Below, one piece after another: positions 11,189 through 22,450 of a DNA stretch of 64,000 bases. The stretch is from Hofstenia miamia (lineage: Eukaryota > Xenacoelomorpha > Acoela > Hofsteniidae): contig CABFPE010000505.1 of the NCBI GenBank assembly GCA_900660155.1, positions 88,344-152,343 on the forward strand, read 5' to 3'. Position 1 is the first letter of the stretch, and every line of letters starts with the position of its first letter. The position numbers were made by a program, and so were the translations under genes. Under the pieces are notes generated by a model. That model was not told the origin of the DNA. It saw nothing but the letters and a program-made list of their open reading frames with translations, and did not search any database.

Positions 11189-13130
11189 ATAAACTACATC
11201 AAAGAAGAGCAATTTTTTTCAGCTAATTTATTATAACTAATTGTAAGGGGGCATGCAAAATAGAATGCTTGAAAAACCAATCCATTAGATCACAAATATA
11301 AACCTGTTTGCATTCAGTTGTTGAGTTGATAAACTTGGACTGTGGAATTAAATATTCAAATGAATATTGATGAATCATTTCTGTTAATATATTATGCATT
11401 AATGAAAAGTGGGTTCCTTCAGTGTTTTAATGCTCTGGATATAAAAAGGGAGGTACAGTCAGTTCTTACTATACCATTGTACTAACCATGAGAGTACATG
11501 AGTATCATTCTATTAAAAGTTATATTAGGTCTTCCACTCAAAGATTACTTGCCAAATCTAAGCTGCAAGTTCTTGTTAAAGCAATCAAAATACACCATTC
11601 TAGTAGTGGGAAATATAAATGCCTCTCAAATTAACAAGCCTAATATTTTTGGTTTTAAGAACCTAGATAACTTTCCAATTTTTATGCCTAACAAACTGTT
11701 AACAATTGTGGATTGTAATTGAGATGGAGACAAGAAATGGTTCAGTAGCTATTTATATTCATATTTACATGCATGGAAACAAAGAGTTCTCTTAAAAATT
11801 GTCAAAAATCTTCAATTTTACCTGTGACTAGGAATTCTTCAAGAAGGAACAGTTTCTCTTATTGATTGAATTAATTATACAAATAAAATTCATCTAAATA
11901 CACAACCACAACAACTTTATACACAAGAACATTGAAAGCCAAAATGCAGTATTATTTGATACTCTAATGTAACCTTGAAAATTTCTACTATTAAGGATCT
12001 ATGGCATATACATATATTATTGATGCTCAGATTATTCTCAATGATTTAGTAAGCAGTTCAAAAAATTGAACTTAATTTCCAATTGGGAAAAATTATCAGG
12101 CATGATTCAAGATAAAGTGTTGGTGTAATTAAATATGGTATTAATAGTAAATTATTCTTAATGATAGTGATTATAGCAGACATTTCCTGTTTCTATTTGG
12201 GAGTACCTGTCAATAATAAACAGAACTTTAGTTAAAATGCTAACAGCATAATTCAAAAGATTTATCATATTACAAATATATTAGTGTTGGTGCTGAATTT
12301 TTAAATACCAAGAGCTGCTTGTATATTATTAAAACATTCATTTGACTTTTAATCACCTTTGCTGTACCCCTGTGGATATACCTATTTGATCTAAAAAATA
12401 TGAAGAAATTGAAAAAAACTATCAAATATGTGGCAAAAATATTAAATATATCATCAGTTTTAGTTGTGGAAGTTGTCACCAAAGCCTTGATAGATGATTT
12501 CAATCATCATGTTAATAGAATATCTCAAAATCTCAGGGTTATCTATGTGTTACATCCAATAAAATGTTCTTTCATACAAAGAAAATGAGTGATTCTTGTG
12601 GCTGTAGCTCAAAAATTTCTTATTTATCACTCCTTGCCTAATCCTTTGTTGTGTTTTCAATATTTTTGTATATTTTGAACTTATTCATTTTTAAATATTG
12701 AAAAAAACCAAATCTCTCCAAAGATATGCAGAAATCTCACAAAAACATACTACTAAATATAAATCATGTGGCAATTAAACAAAGCAAGTCTATTGAATAT
12801 TTAAGTGTTGAAAGTAAAAATGATTAAAATTTTGAACACAATTCTTAATGACAAAAGTCATTAAAATTTCTTCTAGAGTTAGGTATCTATATCATCTTTG
12901 AAATATTTCAAATACATACCACAAACAATTAATAAATGCAGTCTGCATATCACACTTTCAATACTGCTAATTTCTCTTCACAAACATAAGTTTAAAACAT
13001 CACATCCTTCTCTCTAAAACTTTCAACTGGTTTCTTAAAATACTCAATTTCATGCAAAAATGTGATAATGCATGTAAATATCAATTAAAAGACAAAATAT
13101 TATCTCCTTATTTTTCAAATGCATATGTTA
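11189..13130. other. AT-rich stretch with weak LINE-like traces
   Basis: A 74-codon frame at 11,498-11,722 contains ILVVGNINAS, loosely like the GDFNA block of LINE endonucleases. A short DISCFYLGVPVNN near 12.18-12.22 kb is loosely like the YLGV block of LINE reverse transcriptases. Together with the clearer LINE tail downstream, these suggest one decayed LINE on the plus strand. Each match alone is weak. Confidence 0.3.
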
Positions 13131-14065
13131 TTAATACTATTTAAATTCAAATTTGGTCAATTTCATTTCTAAAGCAATATCTTAAATTAAATTATAGTTG
13201 AAATATTGAAAATCTAACTGAGTATTGTAATAAAAACATGCTAAAATTTATACTGATAAGACTCAATTTACTATTTTCACTCCAAAGCAATACTAAGAAA
13301 TTTCTAATAATATCAAATTTAAAGTAGCAGATAATGATATTAGTCAAAGTAATTCTGTTAACTATCTTAGAATAATAATTGATAGAAATTGAATTATTAA
13401 TGAATATTTTCCAATATAATATAGGAAAATGGTATTTGAATTAAGTATCNTTAAATTCAAATTTGGTCAATTTCATTTCTAAAGCAATATCTTAAATTAA
13501 ATTAAAGTTGAAATATTGAAAATCTAACTGAGTATTGTAATAAAAACATGCTAAAATTTATACTGATAAGACTCAATTTACTATTTTCACTCCAAAGCAA
13601 TACTAAGAAATTTCTAATAATATCAAATTTAAAGTAGCAGATAATGATATTAGTCAAAGTAATTCTGTTAACTATCTTAGAATAATAATTGATAGAAATT
13701 GAATTATTAATGAATATTTTCCAATATAATATAGGAAAATGGTATTTGAATTAAGTATCTATATCATTTGATCAATGTTGGACAGACATTACAAAAACAA
13801 GTTCTTAATTCTTTTGTGCTAGTTCACATTAATTATTGTTGTTTTTTATTCCAAAATATCACATCAAGCAATTGGTTATCAATGTCAAAAATATTCAATT
13901 GGACATTAAGAACTTTGAATTATATCAATAAACATAAGTCAGTGAGTAATTCAATGAAAGATAGCAATGTACCATTGTACTTAATTCAATATCAAACACT
14001 TTGTATAATACATAAATATGTACACAATTCAAGTCCTTGCATTTCTTTTTCAATTATATAAAAAT
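13130..14065 (+). pseudogene. CR1/jockey-like LINE reverse transcriptase tail
   Basis: The translated order fits the C-terminal part of a CR1- or jockey-type reverse transcriptase. A KVADNDISQSNSVNYLRIIID stretch stands where the [V/I]xYLGxxxD block is expected. A QTLQKQVLNSFVLVHINYC block matches the usual helix before the tail, and an LIQYQTLCIIHKYVHNSSP block matches the conserved YKILCLVYKxLHxxxP pattern. Several stops and shifts occur. Part of the gene appears twice because of an unmerged contig overlap (13,141-13,449 and 13,451-13,759). No active copy. Confidence 0.6.
13141..13759. other. Assembly overlap: 309 bp repeated across a single N
   Basis: Bases 13,141-13,449 recur at 13,451-13,759, and the copy ends exactly where the first copy meets the N at 13,450. 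One difference was seen (A/T near 13,193). This is the pattern of two overlapping contig ends that were placed in order but not merged, so the true genome probably has one copy. Confidence 0.9.
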
Positions 14066-14810
14066 CAGTGAAAGAAATCACAAGTTCCATACTAGTAGTT
14101 AAAGAGAGTTACATGACAGCAGAATCTGATGTTTGACCACTGCCAGCTCATGGATTTTGACAAGGAGTTTCAATGCCATCTAGGGAAAACATCATGTAAA
14201 TTGCATAGTCATTGTGTGTTTATTCATAAGCATGTACTTACTAGTTTCTATTGTTATTAATTAGATTTGTGATATTTATGGGGGCAATTTAGTTTGCATC
14301 TTTTATTTTACCTCGTTAATTACATGCATGTGTGTTTTTTGTTAATATACAAAACATTTTTAGCTGATTAATCAGGTACTACATCACATTGTGATAATAA
14401 AGATAATTTTCTTATCTGTAAAAAAAATCAATGCATTACTAATGATTAACCAATGAATAAATTTGCTGTAATTATTTTCATTTTTCACTAATATCCAAAG
14501 CACAAGACTTAAACATTACAAGCATATAGAATATAGATTTACATGATAAAAGAAAACCTGTTTTCCAAAAAATTTAAAATGGTTTAAATAGTGGAAGATA
14601 TCATGCAGAGATCTCACATTTATCTTTTTCTGACACTTTGATGTAATTGCTGATTTATGGACATTGAAGGGGTGTTGCCATCTAGTGGTGCTAAATTATT
14701 GACTCATTTTTAATGTTTGAGATATTTATGGGGGCTATCATATTTTACAGTGATTCATAAACATATACTTGCAATAGTGACTCAATTATATATTGTAGAG
14801 TCACTCAGGG
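14066..14810 (+). repeat. Two diverged non-coding repeat units
   Basis: Units near 14.13-14.36 kb and 14.60-14.79 kb share TGCCATCTAG, GATATTTATGGGGGC and CATAAGCATGTACTT-like stretches in the same order. They may be the decayed 3' end of the LINE just upstream or LTR pieces of the element that follows. No coding pattern. Confidence 0.4.
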
Positions 14811-15855
14811 CCTTTCTTTATTTTCTTTTTATTTATTAGGCACCCTCTAATTAATTTGGTGCTATTACCATCATTTATTTAATGATTTTTATTAACTTTC
14901 AGTACTTTGAACTTAGTTTTCAAATTTAGTGTAATTGTCCCTTTGATTCAAAATTCGTTTTTCTACTGGGTGCAAGTCAGCAGGGATGGATTTCCCCTGA
15001 CCATGATCTATTTCACCACCCATTGATGTACAACTTTACCTCATATGTAATTCTACATTTTCAATTCTTTGATCTGATGAAATTACCAAGCCTTGATTCT
15101 ATTCTTACCTGTTCTTAGTGCCATATTGGCATTGTCTCATTATTCTAGAGTTTGGAATTTGTTGTACCTATGCCCTGCTACCATTTGTCAGTTGCTTTTA
15201 TTTCTCCTACACAGTTAGATGTTTTCTCCTACATTATTGGAATTATTTTTGGAACCATTTTCTCTTACTTTACTTTTACTTGTTTACTTGTTCTTATGGA
15301 TATGGATTTTTCTGTTTCTCATAATGGGACTCCCACTCAGGGTTTATCCTGTGTGAGAGGTGGCAGCTTGGACACTGTCCCTTGCACTGCTGGATTTAAT
15401 TCTATTGTTGCTTTACCTACTCCTACCCCCCACCAAACCTGTTTCTGCCATGTCTACACCCTCCAAAGTTTTTCTGCAAGAGACTCCTACTCCTGCTACC
15501 TTGTTGAACCCATTTATTTCATATAATCCATTGTCACCTCCTCCAGAGTTGCCATCAATTGTTACCTCCTCCAGAGTTGCCAACAACCAAAGTTGATCAG
15601 CTTAGAAAAGCCCTTTCAGAGGAAACCTCTCAGTGCCATTCCTGTGAAGCCTGCTTTGATGCATTGCAAGTAGAGTTCCAACAACAAGCCACTGAAGCTT
15701 GGCACCATGAGAGACACTTGCTTGACTTGATCACAGCCCTAGAGATGCAAATTCAGGAATCAACCCAGCATTCTCCACCAATCTCATCAGGAGAACCTGA
15801 GTATGTCACCCATGCCATTGTAGAATCATGCCAATCCACCATTAGTGTATAATTT
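14810..15855 (+). pseudogene. LTR-element leader and gag-like frames (fossil)
   Basis: The start resembles 9.15-9.20 kb (CACTCAGGG, then a GGCACCCTCT stretch that could be a primer-binding site). Overlapping plus-strand frames follow to 15,852. The last encodes a glutamine/glutamate-rich helical stretch with VDQLRKALSEETSQ and ACFDALQVEFQQQA, preceded by a proline-rich region, as in some LTR-element Gag proteins. No zinc knuckle, protease or polymerase was seen. The element is cut off where the large Gypsy element begins. Confidence 0.35.
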
Positions 15856-15896
15856 ATAGAAAACCTATTACTTTTCTTAGTTAACACAAGTAGTAG

Positions 15897-17178
15897 TGTT
15901 GACATTCTCCTATTTCTCTCCTTCACAATAAGTGGTTGGGTTCTTAACTTAAATTAATATGCTTTAGCTTTTCTAATCACATAACTCACTTCAGCTTATT
16001 TAGATGAAGTCGAGAAAATGGAGGACAGAATCAACACTCAAAGGTGGCCATGCATTTCCAGAAACATACTGATCAGCTGTGTCTATGAATAGAGCTGTCT
16101 TTTCAAAGTAGAAACCATCAAAGGAATTGGTATGTGAATAGCAAACTCAGTGTGATGGGATTTGTAACTACTTAAGAATTTAGTGCATTGATTGTTTTTG
16201 TTATTAAAAAATTGAATAAGGAATAGAGTGATGTAACCAGGATGCTTGAATAGCTTATTATTGAGCCTTACATGTAATAATCCTATATATATAGAAATAC
16301 ATAATAGCCCTTGATACAAGTAAACAATCAATGCTGCCTGCAGAAAAATATAGATGTGAGTCAGCCAAAAGTCTGCAGTAAGAAACAATGAGCAACTTAT
16401 TGTGACTATTAAACAATCTATACATAATAAAATATAAAGATAAAACATATATAACCATCTAAGTATAAGTAATACTAATTCACTAATCGTAACATAATGT
16501 AATAGCTGACTAAAGTTCAGTGATAGAGAAGTTAACATGTAAAACATAATAATTGCAATCATAATAACAGGCAAGCAATGACAAGTAGGAAAGCTATAAT
16601 GGTAAAAAACTCCTACACCTATCTGTAACCTAAGAGCACACAAGGTAACTACAGCTGTCGCCCTCCCTGCTGTGGAATAGCTATTAGGAGGCTGCTCCAG
16701 CATACCTTTAACTGGATGTGGGAACCACCATACAATTACCCTAGCTTGTAAACATTTAGCTTTCCATTACAATATAAAATAACCTGACAAGAGAAAAGTA
16801 AATCCAAAATAAATTTGTTCATCAATAATTACAACACTTCAAGCATATTTATAGCACTTTGTTAATAAACAACTAAATACTCAACTAGTACCTGTTAATT
16901 GCTTCTTGTTTACAGTTTTCCCTTGTTTAATATTTCTGCTATGATTACGCAATGTCAGCGTTAATTTGACTATGCTGTTTGACCATCTATCATTTTGTCA
17001 AATACTGTTGAGCATAATTTAAATCTAATTGCACAAAATGTTTTACAAAATGTAATAATCAATCCTATCATGTGTTTACATTTAAATCATTATAATCATT
17101 ATAAATATTTTTAGTCTTTGTTTCATTCATCTTTTCTCTCATCTTGACCACACATGATAGTTGATGGATTATGTCACA
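15897..17178 (-). repeat. G1 3' LTR
   Basis: On the minus strand it starts TGTGACATAATCC directly after the polypurine tract. It aligns with 26,541-27,834 over nearly its whole length. The far end (about 15.86-16.08 kb) is hard to place because a sub-repeat with CTCTCCTTCAC, TAACTCACTTCA and AAAACCTATTAC occurs in different numbers in the two LTRs. Carries a 206-codon open frame. Confidence 0.85.
16083..16703 (-). CDS. Hydrophobic 206-aa open frame inside the G1 3' LTR
   Basis: The frame begins MLEQPPNSYST and encodes several strongly hydrophobic stretches, including VIMIAIIMFYMLTSLSL and LLILRWLYMFYLYILLCI, so the product would be a multi-pass membrane protein. The other LTR has a frame of the same length and start, differing at roughly 30 of 206 residues. 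A shorter related frame lies in the LTR-like sequence of the neighbouring element (31,458-31,871). LTRs are identical at insertion, so the presence of both frames is not independent evidence of coding. A/T-rich DNA also favours hydrophobic codons. Function unknown. Confidence 0.25.
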   Translation of the reverse strand: MLEQPPNSYSTAGRATAVVTLCALRLQIGVGVFYHYSFPTCHCLPVIMIAIIMFYMLTSLSLNFSQLLHYVTISELVLLILRWLYMFYLYILLCIDCLIVTISCSLFLTADFWLTHIYIFLQAALIVYLYQGLLCISIYIGLLHVRLNNKLFKHPGYITLFLIQFFNNKNNQCTKFLSSYKSHHTEFAIHIPIPLMVSTLKRQLYS

Positions 17179-17188
17179 CTCCCCCTCC
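17179..17188 (-). promoter_or_regulatory. G1 polypurine tract
   Basis: GGAGGGGGAG on the minus strand ends exactly where the LTR begins with TGTGAC. This is the usual primer for plus-strand DNA synthesis in LTR elements. The related plus-strand element has GGAGGGAAGG in the same place (30,934-30,943). Confidence 0.85.
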
Positions 17189-17209
17189 ATCGTAGCTAAT
17201 TAAGGATGA

Positions 17210-17880
17210 CCACTCACTCTCCATGTACCATTTCTGCTGCCTTCTTAATAATATCATTTGCTTCTTTCATCTCCCAGCTAGTTTTCTCATACAACTTGTC
17301 CTTAGTAATTTTCAATACAACATCCTTTTTGGTAGTTAACATCTTTTTATGTCTGAGAAACAATGGGTTCTTCAAAGATTTCAATATGGTGCACATGCTT
17401 CCCAGTTCATTAAGCTTTTCATTGAATATCTCATAATGATTTTCAATATAATTTCATTCCTTTTATCACTATCATTATTGTCATGATTGCATTGATTCTA
17501 CTTGTATGTGCTAGATCAGGATGAATTGTTGTGTTTGGATAAAAGAACTCATATATTGATCTCAATGACTTTGATATCAATGCTTCATAGTAGAAGGCAC
17601 TTATGTTTTCTATCACTTCTTCCTCAGTGATGTTTTCCAGTTCATTTTTTCCTAGTCTCACCATAGTAATAATCTCTACCCTTCACATTACATCATAATA
17701 TCTGTATTGTGAGCTCCACAGTTCTCCCCACACAATGTCATTAATTCCTGAAAGCAGTATTACTGTTTGTGTGGATTGTTTTTCAATTTCTTTTCGGACT
17801 TTCTGGATCTGCTTGTATATCAGTTCTCCTTCATTGTAAAGATCATATGGTGTTACTTGTCCTTCAATGAAGATTCACTC
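17210..17880 (-). pseudogene. G1 post-pol part with SGNH-hydrolase-like motifs (fossil)
   Basis: Encodes TVILLSGINDIVWGELW near 17.71-17.77 kb and IHPDLAHTSRI near 17.50-17.53 kb. A GxND block followed about 70-80 residues later by DxxH is the spacing and type of blocks III and V in SGNH/GDSL hydrolases. An asparagine-containing helix (NISAFYYEA) lies between. The related element at 30.2-30.7 kb keeps the same blocks (SGINDIVWGELW, HPDLDHTSRI). I did not find a clear GDS block I. The assignment is therefore a hypothesis resting on two motifs conserved in two copies. The end of this region abuts the polypurine tract. Confidence 0.45.
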
Positions 17881-20105
17881 CTTGTTATTGTTTTTCAGTA
17901 GTATCTCTTTAGATTTTCTATAATGTTCATCATTAATGATTTTTTCTGCTGCTTGTCGATTGTTAACATACGTACTTTCTTCATGCCACATTGCTTTGGC
18001 TGCCTTTTTGTCCTTTAATCTCCATGTGGGTAATAACATTGGTATGAAGATTGTTGGTGGCAGCGTACATTTCAAAATTGTTGTCATTGTTTTTTCTTCT
18101 ATCACTTTATGTGTTCCTTGCATATCTGCAGTTGTAGCCATCCCAAATGTAGCCTGGTAATTGTTTTTGGATTTCTTGATGTTCTCCCAAAAGGTGTCTG
18201 TTAACCCATTTTTCATCAAGCTTTGCACTGTTTCAGGTATTATTACCATTTTTGAGGTAATACATTCAATGTCTACTGCTATTTGGTTTTGAGGCTGCAA
18301 CATTTCATCAATCTCCTGCCTTGTAAATGCCTCTGTGCACAATAATTTAATTAACAATTTCGTCTCTTGTTCATAGACTTCACCGAATATCCTCTGCACA
18401 ATGTTGTTTGTACGTTCTCTTTGGACCATAATTTCTACCAGTAGTCTCTCATCATCAGTATCTACCCATGACAATTCACTGGGTTCTTGTTCGCCCCACT
18501 TTTCTAAGTTAACCTTATCAATTACTCTTTGGGTGTTGGGAGTTAGTGCAATATTTGTGGATTGCAATAACCTTTCTTCATTCTCAATCTCTTTTTTGCT
18601 TTTGCTAACCATTTTGATAATTTCAATAGGACAGTTTTTTCCTTCTTTTCACATTGTCTCTGATCACTTTATGATTTTGGTGTATGCATATTGAGGATAA
18701 TCCTTTAAGTATTTTCTTATTTCTCATGTAATTACCTTATGCACTCTCTTTTCTTTCACCAATTTGATCATTTGTAGCGTCTCTGCATGTTCTCTCCTCA
18801 TTAGGTTCCATGTTGTCAGCCATGGTTGAAACTTGAGTGCTTGTAACTTTGTGTTAGAAGTTGCACCCCACATATATTTCTTGGTTTCATCTGTTAGTAT
18901 ATCAATTTCACTTGGACAAATTCCTGTTTTATTTGCAAGTTCTATTACACTCAGTCTCCCCAACATATGTTGTTGCATTAATAATGGTGTGAAGTGCTTC
19001 TCAAACCTTTGTTGTACCTTCTTTGTGGGGGATAAAGGTAATACTTCCACGTTTTGCAGCAGGCATTGTTTAATATTTGTGGGAATCAGTGCATAGGCTA
19101 TTTCGTATTTCTTTTGTCTGGCTAGTTGTTGTTGCTCTTTCCTCATCATGGGCAGTACTAGTTTTTCATTACTTGCTAGAGCAATTGCTAGTATCCATAT
19201 CGCGGTTCTTGCTCTGATTTCTGGTGCATTAATTTCCTCAAACATTTGCATTTTAAATGTGCGCTTAACTTCATATAAGACAGCTTCTATGCTTTTGTGG
19301 TATTTCTTCATCAGCAATCTTATGTTGATCAGCAGCCATTCTTCGTGAGTTGGTTTGTCTGCTTTAATTTCTTACCAGACCTTTGCTATTTTCTCCAAAT
19401 GTTCAGATGTTTGATTTATGCTACATTTTAGAAATGTTTCCAGTTTCTTCTAAATTTTCAGTTATTCCTAGCAACTCCATCATCCTTGTCTGGTAGTACA
19501 TATCAATCACTATCTTTGGTTCTACCATAATTCTCTCTGCCAGAGCCATTTCATTGATCTGTAGATCCATCCTTATGAGCTCAGATATTTTAAGCGTTCC
19601 ACTATTCACTGTAAAGAGATTGTCCAATTTTATTTCCATTTCTTTTATGAATTTCAGGAGTTCCTCTTCTTTTTGCATGATGACAATTATTACTCTTGTC
19701 TTGCATCTCTTGGCTACTCTTAACGTCTCTTCTATGTTAGATTGAAGCTTCTTTGATGTCATTTCACTGTCTTTCACAAAATATCCTACCATTAAGTGTT
19801 TTTTATCCAAGTTCACCTGTTCACATTCTGTTACAATTTTTTCTCTGTTCTTCGTTAATTTCTGCACATCTTTTAAAGTGAATTGTTTGTCGAACTTAAT
19901 GTGTCCTGTACTCTTAAAATTTGGTCTGTTAAATTGCTCATTCATTTCAGCTGTGTATGCTATTATCATATTGCATGTTGGACGATTCTTTTTGTCAATC
20001 ACTATCGGGATTGCATAGCCTTTGTTTTCTTTTGTAGTTGTACTGCCCTTTATTAATCTTTTAGTCTCCAGTGATAAATTGTTGTATGAGTTATATCTCA
20101 TCTTT
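17880..20105 (-). pseudogene. G1 post-pol region, middle part, unknown function (fossil)
   Basis: Long coding-like stretches rich in K, E, I and M, with no membrane segment and no cysteine pattern. Parts include KTRVIIVIMQKEEELLKF, MDLQINEMALAERIM and AIWILAIALASNEKLV. The middle contains PWLTTWNLMRREHAETL, and the last part contains LLPTWRLKDKKAAKAMW. That last part recurs at 30.07-30.13 kb in the neighbouring element. The absence of a signal peptide, transmembrane anchor or cleavage site argues against a retroviral-type envelope. I recognise no family. Confidence 0.5.
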
Positions 20106-20359
20106 CAATTAGCTATGAAATAGGGGTGAATTCTCTCTTTCCCAACTTTGGTCATTCAACTTTCTCTCTCTTGTGATAGCAATGATTTTGTTGTTGTGGA
20201 CATTTGTTGATATGAGAATATCACTGAACTCATTGTCGTAGGGAGTGAGCTCATTGATGGTATTTCTGATGTGTCCATATCAGAGTCATCACTTATTGGT
20301 TGTGTTTCCCAACTCTCCATTGTTGTTGATGGTGTTTCCTCTCTGACCTTTAATTGGCA

Positions 20360-21150
20360 TCAAGTACTTGTTGATGCTATTTCCTCTTTGCCCTTTAATT
20401 GGCATTGAGTACTGCTGGATGTTGAAGGGGAGTGTGCATAATTTGGTATTTCCAACCTCACGCCCTTTAATGTGCGATCACTATCTTGTTGATGGCCCTT
20501 GTTTACCCGCCTGCCCTTTATCTGACATTTGGTAGAGGGTGATTTTTCCTTCGTTATCTCCATCCTCATACCCTTTATTTGGTAATCAGATTGAGGAGAC
20601 CTTCGTCTTATCCTTCTTCTTTTGTTTGTCAATGTCATATGCTCCATCGTCATACCCTTTAATTGGTAATCAGACTGTGGAGCTCTTCTTCTTACTCGTC
20701 GTCTTGTGTCACTAGGTGGTGAATTCTCCATTGTCATACCCTTTAATTGGCAATCAGATTGCAGAGACCTAGTTTTGCTAGTGGAACTCATTGATGTTTC
20801 TTCTGTCCTCACATCCTTTAGCTGACGATTGGATTGTGGGGCTCTCTTCCTTCTCACCCTCCTTGCTTTCATTGGTGATCATTGTATGGTTCATTTCATA
20901 TTTCCTAAATTCAGTTACTAAATTAATATCCAATATTTCAGGGTCATATTTCATTTTATTTTTTGCTGCCCTCTGGGGCATTATTCTTCTTTCAACCTCT
21001 GGTTCCCCTTTTTCAGGTCTATATTCATCTTGAAATTCTTCTTCGTGAACACTATCCAACTCGTCCATCTCAGCATATGTGCCATCATCAACCTGTATAA
21101 TTTTAAATTCTGCATTTTTATCAAGAGTCACTTGCTCTATGTTTACCATT
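20360..21150 (-). pseudogene. G1 post-pol part: acidic head and Arg-rich QLKG repeat region (fossil)
   Basis: The first part (20.88-21.15 kb) is acidic (DELDSVHEEEFQDEYRPE) and ends in an RRIMPQRAAKNKMKYDPE stretch. Then follows a run of seven or eight repeats built on QSDxQLKGMxME with intervening arginine clusters such as RRRVRRRAPQ, spaced about 28 residues. The repeat region has the base composition of a nucleic-acid-binding tail. The same design recurs on the plus strand at 27.84-28.5 kb. Function unknown. It follows integrase directly. Confidence 0.6.
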
Positions 21151-22450
21151 GCTCATTTTAAATTTTGAAAGTGTAATATTCTCCCGTCATTAAGTTTATA
21201 GTTATTATTGGGTAGTGTTTGTGTGATTGTGAATGGCCCTGACCATTGTGTTTTAAGTTTTCTCACCTGATTTACGTCCTGTGTTCTCATTAGAGTGTAT
21301 GCATAAACCTTATCCCCTACCCTGTGTGGTTCACCATATATCTTCTTGTTGAAATTCCTTTCTTGTCTTATCACAGACTTCTTTGTGTTGTGACACATTG
21401 CCTCGTGAATTCCAGTTATCTGATCTTTAATTTTCCTTATGTAATCATTGTCTGGCTTTTTGGAGTATGTATGGTATTGCATTGACACTAGCGTCGCCGC
21501 TTCTCTGCCATACATAGCTTTATATGGAGTCATCCCGTTTGTTGAGTGCCATGACGTATTGTAGAAATATTCTACTATTTCCACTACTTCTCTCCAGTCT
21601 CTACCTTTGATTCTTGAAGTTAATACTCATATCAATTTAATTATAGTTTTATTTAATCTTTCCACCACACCATTTGCCTGTGGGTGATATGCCATTGTTT
21701 TTTCGGTTAGTATTTCCATCAGTTTCATCATTTCTTCAAACAGTTTGCTTTCAAACTGTACTCCTCTATCTGATATTATTGCTTGCATCAGTCTGAACTT
21801 TAAAATCCATTCTTTCATAATCTTGTCTGCTACTATTTTTGCTGTTGTTGAATCTAGTGGTATCATACGAGCATATTTTGTAAAATTGTCAACTAGGACC
21901 AATATATACTGATACCCCTCATCATCCTGAGATAATTTCTCTAGATCCACATGCACAATTTCATTGGGTGCTGTCGCCATTATTTTTTCAAGTGGTGCAG
22001 TTTGTATTGGAAAATGACTTTTATTGTTTATAAGACATGTATTACATTTGTTAATGATATCTTCAACCGTTTTTCTGATACTTGTTGTTATAAACTGAGT
22101 GTTAAAGGTATTCTCTGTCTGTATTATTCCCAAGTGCCCGTTTTCATGCACCTTTCTGACTAATTCTCTTTTGTAATATTCAGGAATCGCTATTCTCAAT
22201 GTCTTCCCCTCTATGTACAAAAGTCCGTTTCCATTTAATTTCCATTTGTATCTTTGAAAATAGCTTTTGGCTTCCTTTCCTAGCATCCAATTATCATCAT
22301 GCATTTTTTCTCGTATGTCTCTGAGAATCATATCAGTTTTCTGTTTTTCAATAATATCTTTTTTGGTTATCTCTTCTTTAATTGTTATTGGCATAATTGT
22401 ATTTCCCTTCTTATCCGCATTAATATCGGGTAACTTGGCATATTCATTAT
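21150..22450 (-). pseudogene. G1 integrase (fossil)
   Basis: The zinc-binding N-terminal part shows HENGHLG and then CNTCLINN. The DDE core shows IVHVDLEKL, IISDRGVQFES and ANGVVERLNKT, matching the rve family. A C-terminal part with HSTNGMTPYKAMYGR and GEPHRVGDKVYAY, as in Gypsy integrases, ends near 21.15 kb. The enzyme joins element DNA to the host chromosome. A close relative of the C-terminal part lies at 55.7-55.95 kb. Confidence 0.9.

Noticed and set aside
17880-20105. Retroviral envelope gene
   Set aside because: No signal peptide, membrane anchor, furin-type site or cysteine framework in the visible stretches.
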